DNA from: Streptomyces sp. NBC_01262
GTDB lineage: Bacteria; Actinomycetota; Actinomycetes; Streptomycetales; Streptomycetaceae
Direction of reading: 5' to 3'
NCBI RefSeq assembly: GCF_036226365.1
Contig: NZ_CP108462.1
Location: 5,471,501-5,535,500 of the forward strand
DNA length: 64,000 nucleotides
The position numbers were made by a program, and so were the translations under genes. A model generated the notes under the pieces. It was not told the DNA's origin and ran no database searches. It saw only the letters and a list, made by a program, of their open reading frames with translations. Each line of letters starts with the position of its first letter. The first letter of the stretch is position 1. Below, piece by piece: positions 62,351 to 64,000 of the stretch.

Positions 62351-63858
62351 TACCGGCAAACCGGGCGGACGACCTCGAACTCGGTGACTACCGGGAACTC
62401 GTCCAGGCCCTGAAGTACTGCGTGCTGCTGCACGACGCCACGACGTACGAGATCCTCTGGGCGAACCGGGCCGCCTGTGAACTACTGGAGTGGACGGTCG
62501 ACGAGCTGAAGCCGCTCAAGGCGCCGGACATGAGCAAGAACGCGCTGCAGTACAGCCGCGAACTCGGACACCGATGGCTGCGACGGGCGGTCGACCACGG
62601 AGTGAGCACCACCGAGTGGTGCTACCGCTCGAAGAGCGGCGAGGAGATTCTCACCGAGGCCATCGCGATCCGGGTGGAACTGCCGTCGCGGCCGGTCGTG
62701 ATGGTGCAGTTCCGCGACATCGCCGAGGAGAAGGCCACCCAGCGCGACCTGTTCCGGACCGAGGGCCGGCTTCAGGCGTTTCTGCGCAATCTCGCGGAGG
62801 GCATCGTCGTACTGGCCGACGACGGGGTGGTGGTCTTCGCCAGCGAGTCCGCCGCCAAGCTGCTGGAGGTGGACGTCGCCACGCTCACCGGATCGGACTT
62901 CGCCTGGTTCTGCGATCCGCGGTCCCGGGCGGTCCTGGGCGAGAGCATCGAGAAGACGTCCAAGGGCACGCTTCCCCGGGATTCGAGGTACCGGCTGGCC
63001 GCGCCCGGCGGCGACCCCAAATGGTACGCGGGGACCTGCCAGTACATCGAGATAGAGAGCGACCTGCGCGGGCACCTCCTGCTGTTCCACGACATCTCCG
63101 ACCGGGTGCGGGAGGAGGAGGAACACCGCAGGAACACCCAGTACCTCAACCACCTCGCCAGGTACAACGCGATGGGGGACATGGCGATGGCTATCGCCCA
63201 CGAGGTCAGCCAGCCCCTCGCCGCCGCCTACAACTTCGTCGAGGGCGCCCGGGGCAGGCTCGGCGAGTCCGGCCTCGCCGAGAACGAGCAGGTGGCCTGG
63301 GGGCTGGAGAACGCCAAACGCCAGATCGAGCGGTCGAGCCAGATCCTCAAGAGCCTGAGGCAGTACGTCGTACGGCTCGAACAGTCCGAGCAGCTGATCG
63401 ACCTCAACGAGATCGTCAGGGACTGCCTCTACTTCATCGACCTGCGCGCCCAGGAGCACTCCGTCGGCCTCACCCTCGACCTGACGGCCGAGCCGCTCCC
63501 CGTGCGCTGCGAGAAGGTCCTCATCGGGCAGGTCGTGATGAATCTCGCCTTCAACGCGATCGACGAAATGGCGCGATGGCCGGTGGAACAGCGCAAGGTC
63601 GAACTGGCCACCAGACACGTGGTCGGGTACGCGGAGCTGATCGTCCGCGACTACGGGCAGGGTCTCTCAGCGGTGCCGGGAGGAAAGGTCTTCGACGGGG
63701 TCTTCACGTCGAAGGAGAACGGGAACGGCATCGGCCTTGCGCTGAGCCACCGCATCGTCACGCGTCACCGAGGTCGCATCGAGGCCGTGGAGAACACGCC
63801 TCGTGGCGCGGTCTTCTCCTTCGGCCTCCCGTCGGCAGGCGATGGCGCGGAGGCCTAG
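62347..63858 (+). CDS. PAS-domain sensor histidine kinase (FixL/StyS-like, cytosolic)
   Basis: GTG overlaps the regulator stop; 503 aa with no membrane segment. Two PAS domains lie at about 15-125 (LLHDATTYEILWANRAACEL) and 140-260 (EGIVVLADDGVVVFASESA). The HisKA H-box is MAIAHEVSQPLAAAYNF, near 280. The HATPase domain has NLAFNAIDEMARWP (N-box), VRDYGQGLS (G1) and GNGIGLALSHRIV (G2). Such soluble PAS kinases sense redox, oxygen or small aromatics. Position after the cat genes suggests, but does not prove, that the pair responds to aromatic compounds. Confidence 0.92.
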   Translation: MIPANRADDLELGDYRELVQALKYCVLLHDATTYEILWANRAACELLEWTVDELKPLKAPDMSKNALQYSRELGHRWLRRAVDHGVSTTEWCYRSKSGEEILTEAIAIRVELPSRPVVMVQFRDIAEEKATQRDLFRTEGRLQAFLRNLAEGIVVLADDGVVVFASESAAKLLEVDVATLTGSDFAWFCDPRSRAVLGESIEKTSKGTLPRDSRYRLAAPGGDPKWYAGTCQYIEIESDLRGHLLLFHDISDRVREEEEHRRNTQYLNHLARYNAMGDMAMAIAHEVSQPLAAAYNFVEGARGRLGESGLAENEQVAWGLENAKRQIERSSQILKSLRQYVVRLEQSEQLIDLNEIVRDCLYFIDLRAQEHSVGLTLDLTAEPLPVRCEKVLIGQVVMNLAFNAIDEMARWPVEQRKVELATRHVVGYAELIVRDYGQGLSAVPGGKVFDGVFTSKENGNGIGLALSHRIVTRHRGRIEAVENTPRGAVFSFGLPSAGDGAEA

Positions 63859-64000
63859 GGCCTGTCTTGTGGATCTCCGTGGCGTCGCGTGCCCTGGCAC
63901 CAGCGCTCGCGGCGTTGTCGTCGGTCGACAACGTCCCCCAGCTAGACGCTGGGTGGGGGTGCCCCCTGCACGAAGTGCTTGGGGGAGTGCCCCCACCGCG
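63859..64000. other. Intergenic palindromic repeat of streptomycete type
   Basis: After the kinase stop, GGGCCTGTCTTGTGGATCTC resembles a terminal inverted-repeat motif of Streptomyces IS5-like elements. It is followed by CCCCCAGC/GCTGGG and GCCCCCT/TGGGGGA hairpins near 63942-63990, which could also act as a terminator. The element, if any, continues beyond the window. Confidence 0.4.

Overview
The base composition (very high GC with G/C-ending third codon positions), GTG starts, ATGA/GTGA gene overlaps and the protein families point to an actinomycete, most likely Streptomyces. Most of the window looks like accessory DNA that has piled up beside a tRNA gene. Four copies of a tRNA-Thr(CGT)-like 3' end (about 12067, 29281, 43752 and a decayed one near 49600) divide it into blocks. 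No complete tRNA and no integrase gene is visible.

Block A (1-12067) is a defence-type island. A tightly coupled four-gene operon encodes a very large DUF1998-type helicase (its start lies outside the window), a 585-aa protein with a J-domain-like segment, a 409-aa protein with a possible GrpE-like segment, and an Hsp70-family ATPase. Facing it is a UvrD/Rep-type helicase with a RelE/ParE-like N-terminal domain. I know of no characterised system with this gene set, so it is my main candidate for something undescribed.

Block B (12067-29281) begins with an HTH/PIN toxin-antitoxin-like pair. Next comes a DUF4011-helicase-nuclease-DUF3320 protein of the Hhe type. A probable uronic-acid exopolysaccharide locus follows (processive GT2 synthase, two parallel beta-helix proteins, UDP-glucose dehydrogenase), then a YefM-YoeB pair. 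Relics of IS3, IS481 and IS21 transposases and a thioredoxin reductase fragment lie between them.

Block C (29281-43752) is one long catabolic operon. It holds a sugar ABC importer (binding protein, ATPase, permease), a LacI regulator, an IolE/IolH-like isomerase, an aldehyde dehydrogenase, IolD, an HpaI-type aldolase, two Gfo/Idh/MocA dehydrogenases, a 2-hydroxyacid dehydrogenase and an SDR. It resembles inositol catabolism but has no IolB or IolC.

Block D (43752-50290) is poor in genes. It contains a frameshifted IS110 transposase, a large secreted protein of unknown function and a VapBC pair. Beyond it is a decayed lasso-peptide locus: cyclase and ABC exporter genes each carry a single-base frameshift, the RRE and protease genes are intact, and no precursor gene is visible.

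The last 9 kb is more ordinary Streptomyces sequence. It has a PAS/GAF/PP2C phosphatase with an anti-sigma-like ATPase domain, a catechol ortho-cleavage operon (LysR, catB, catA, catC), two small proteins, and a FixL/FixJ-type two-component pair.
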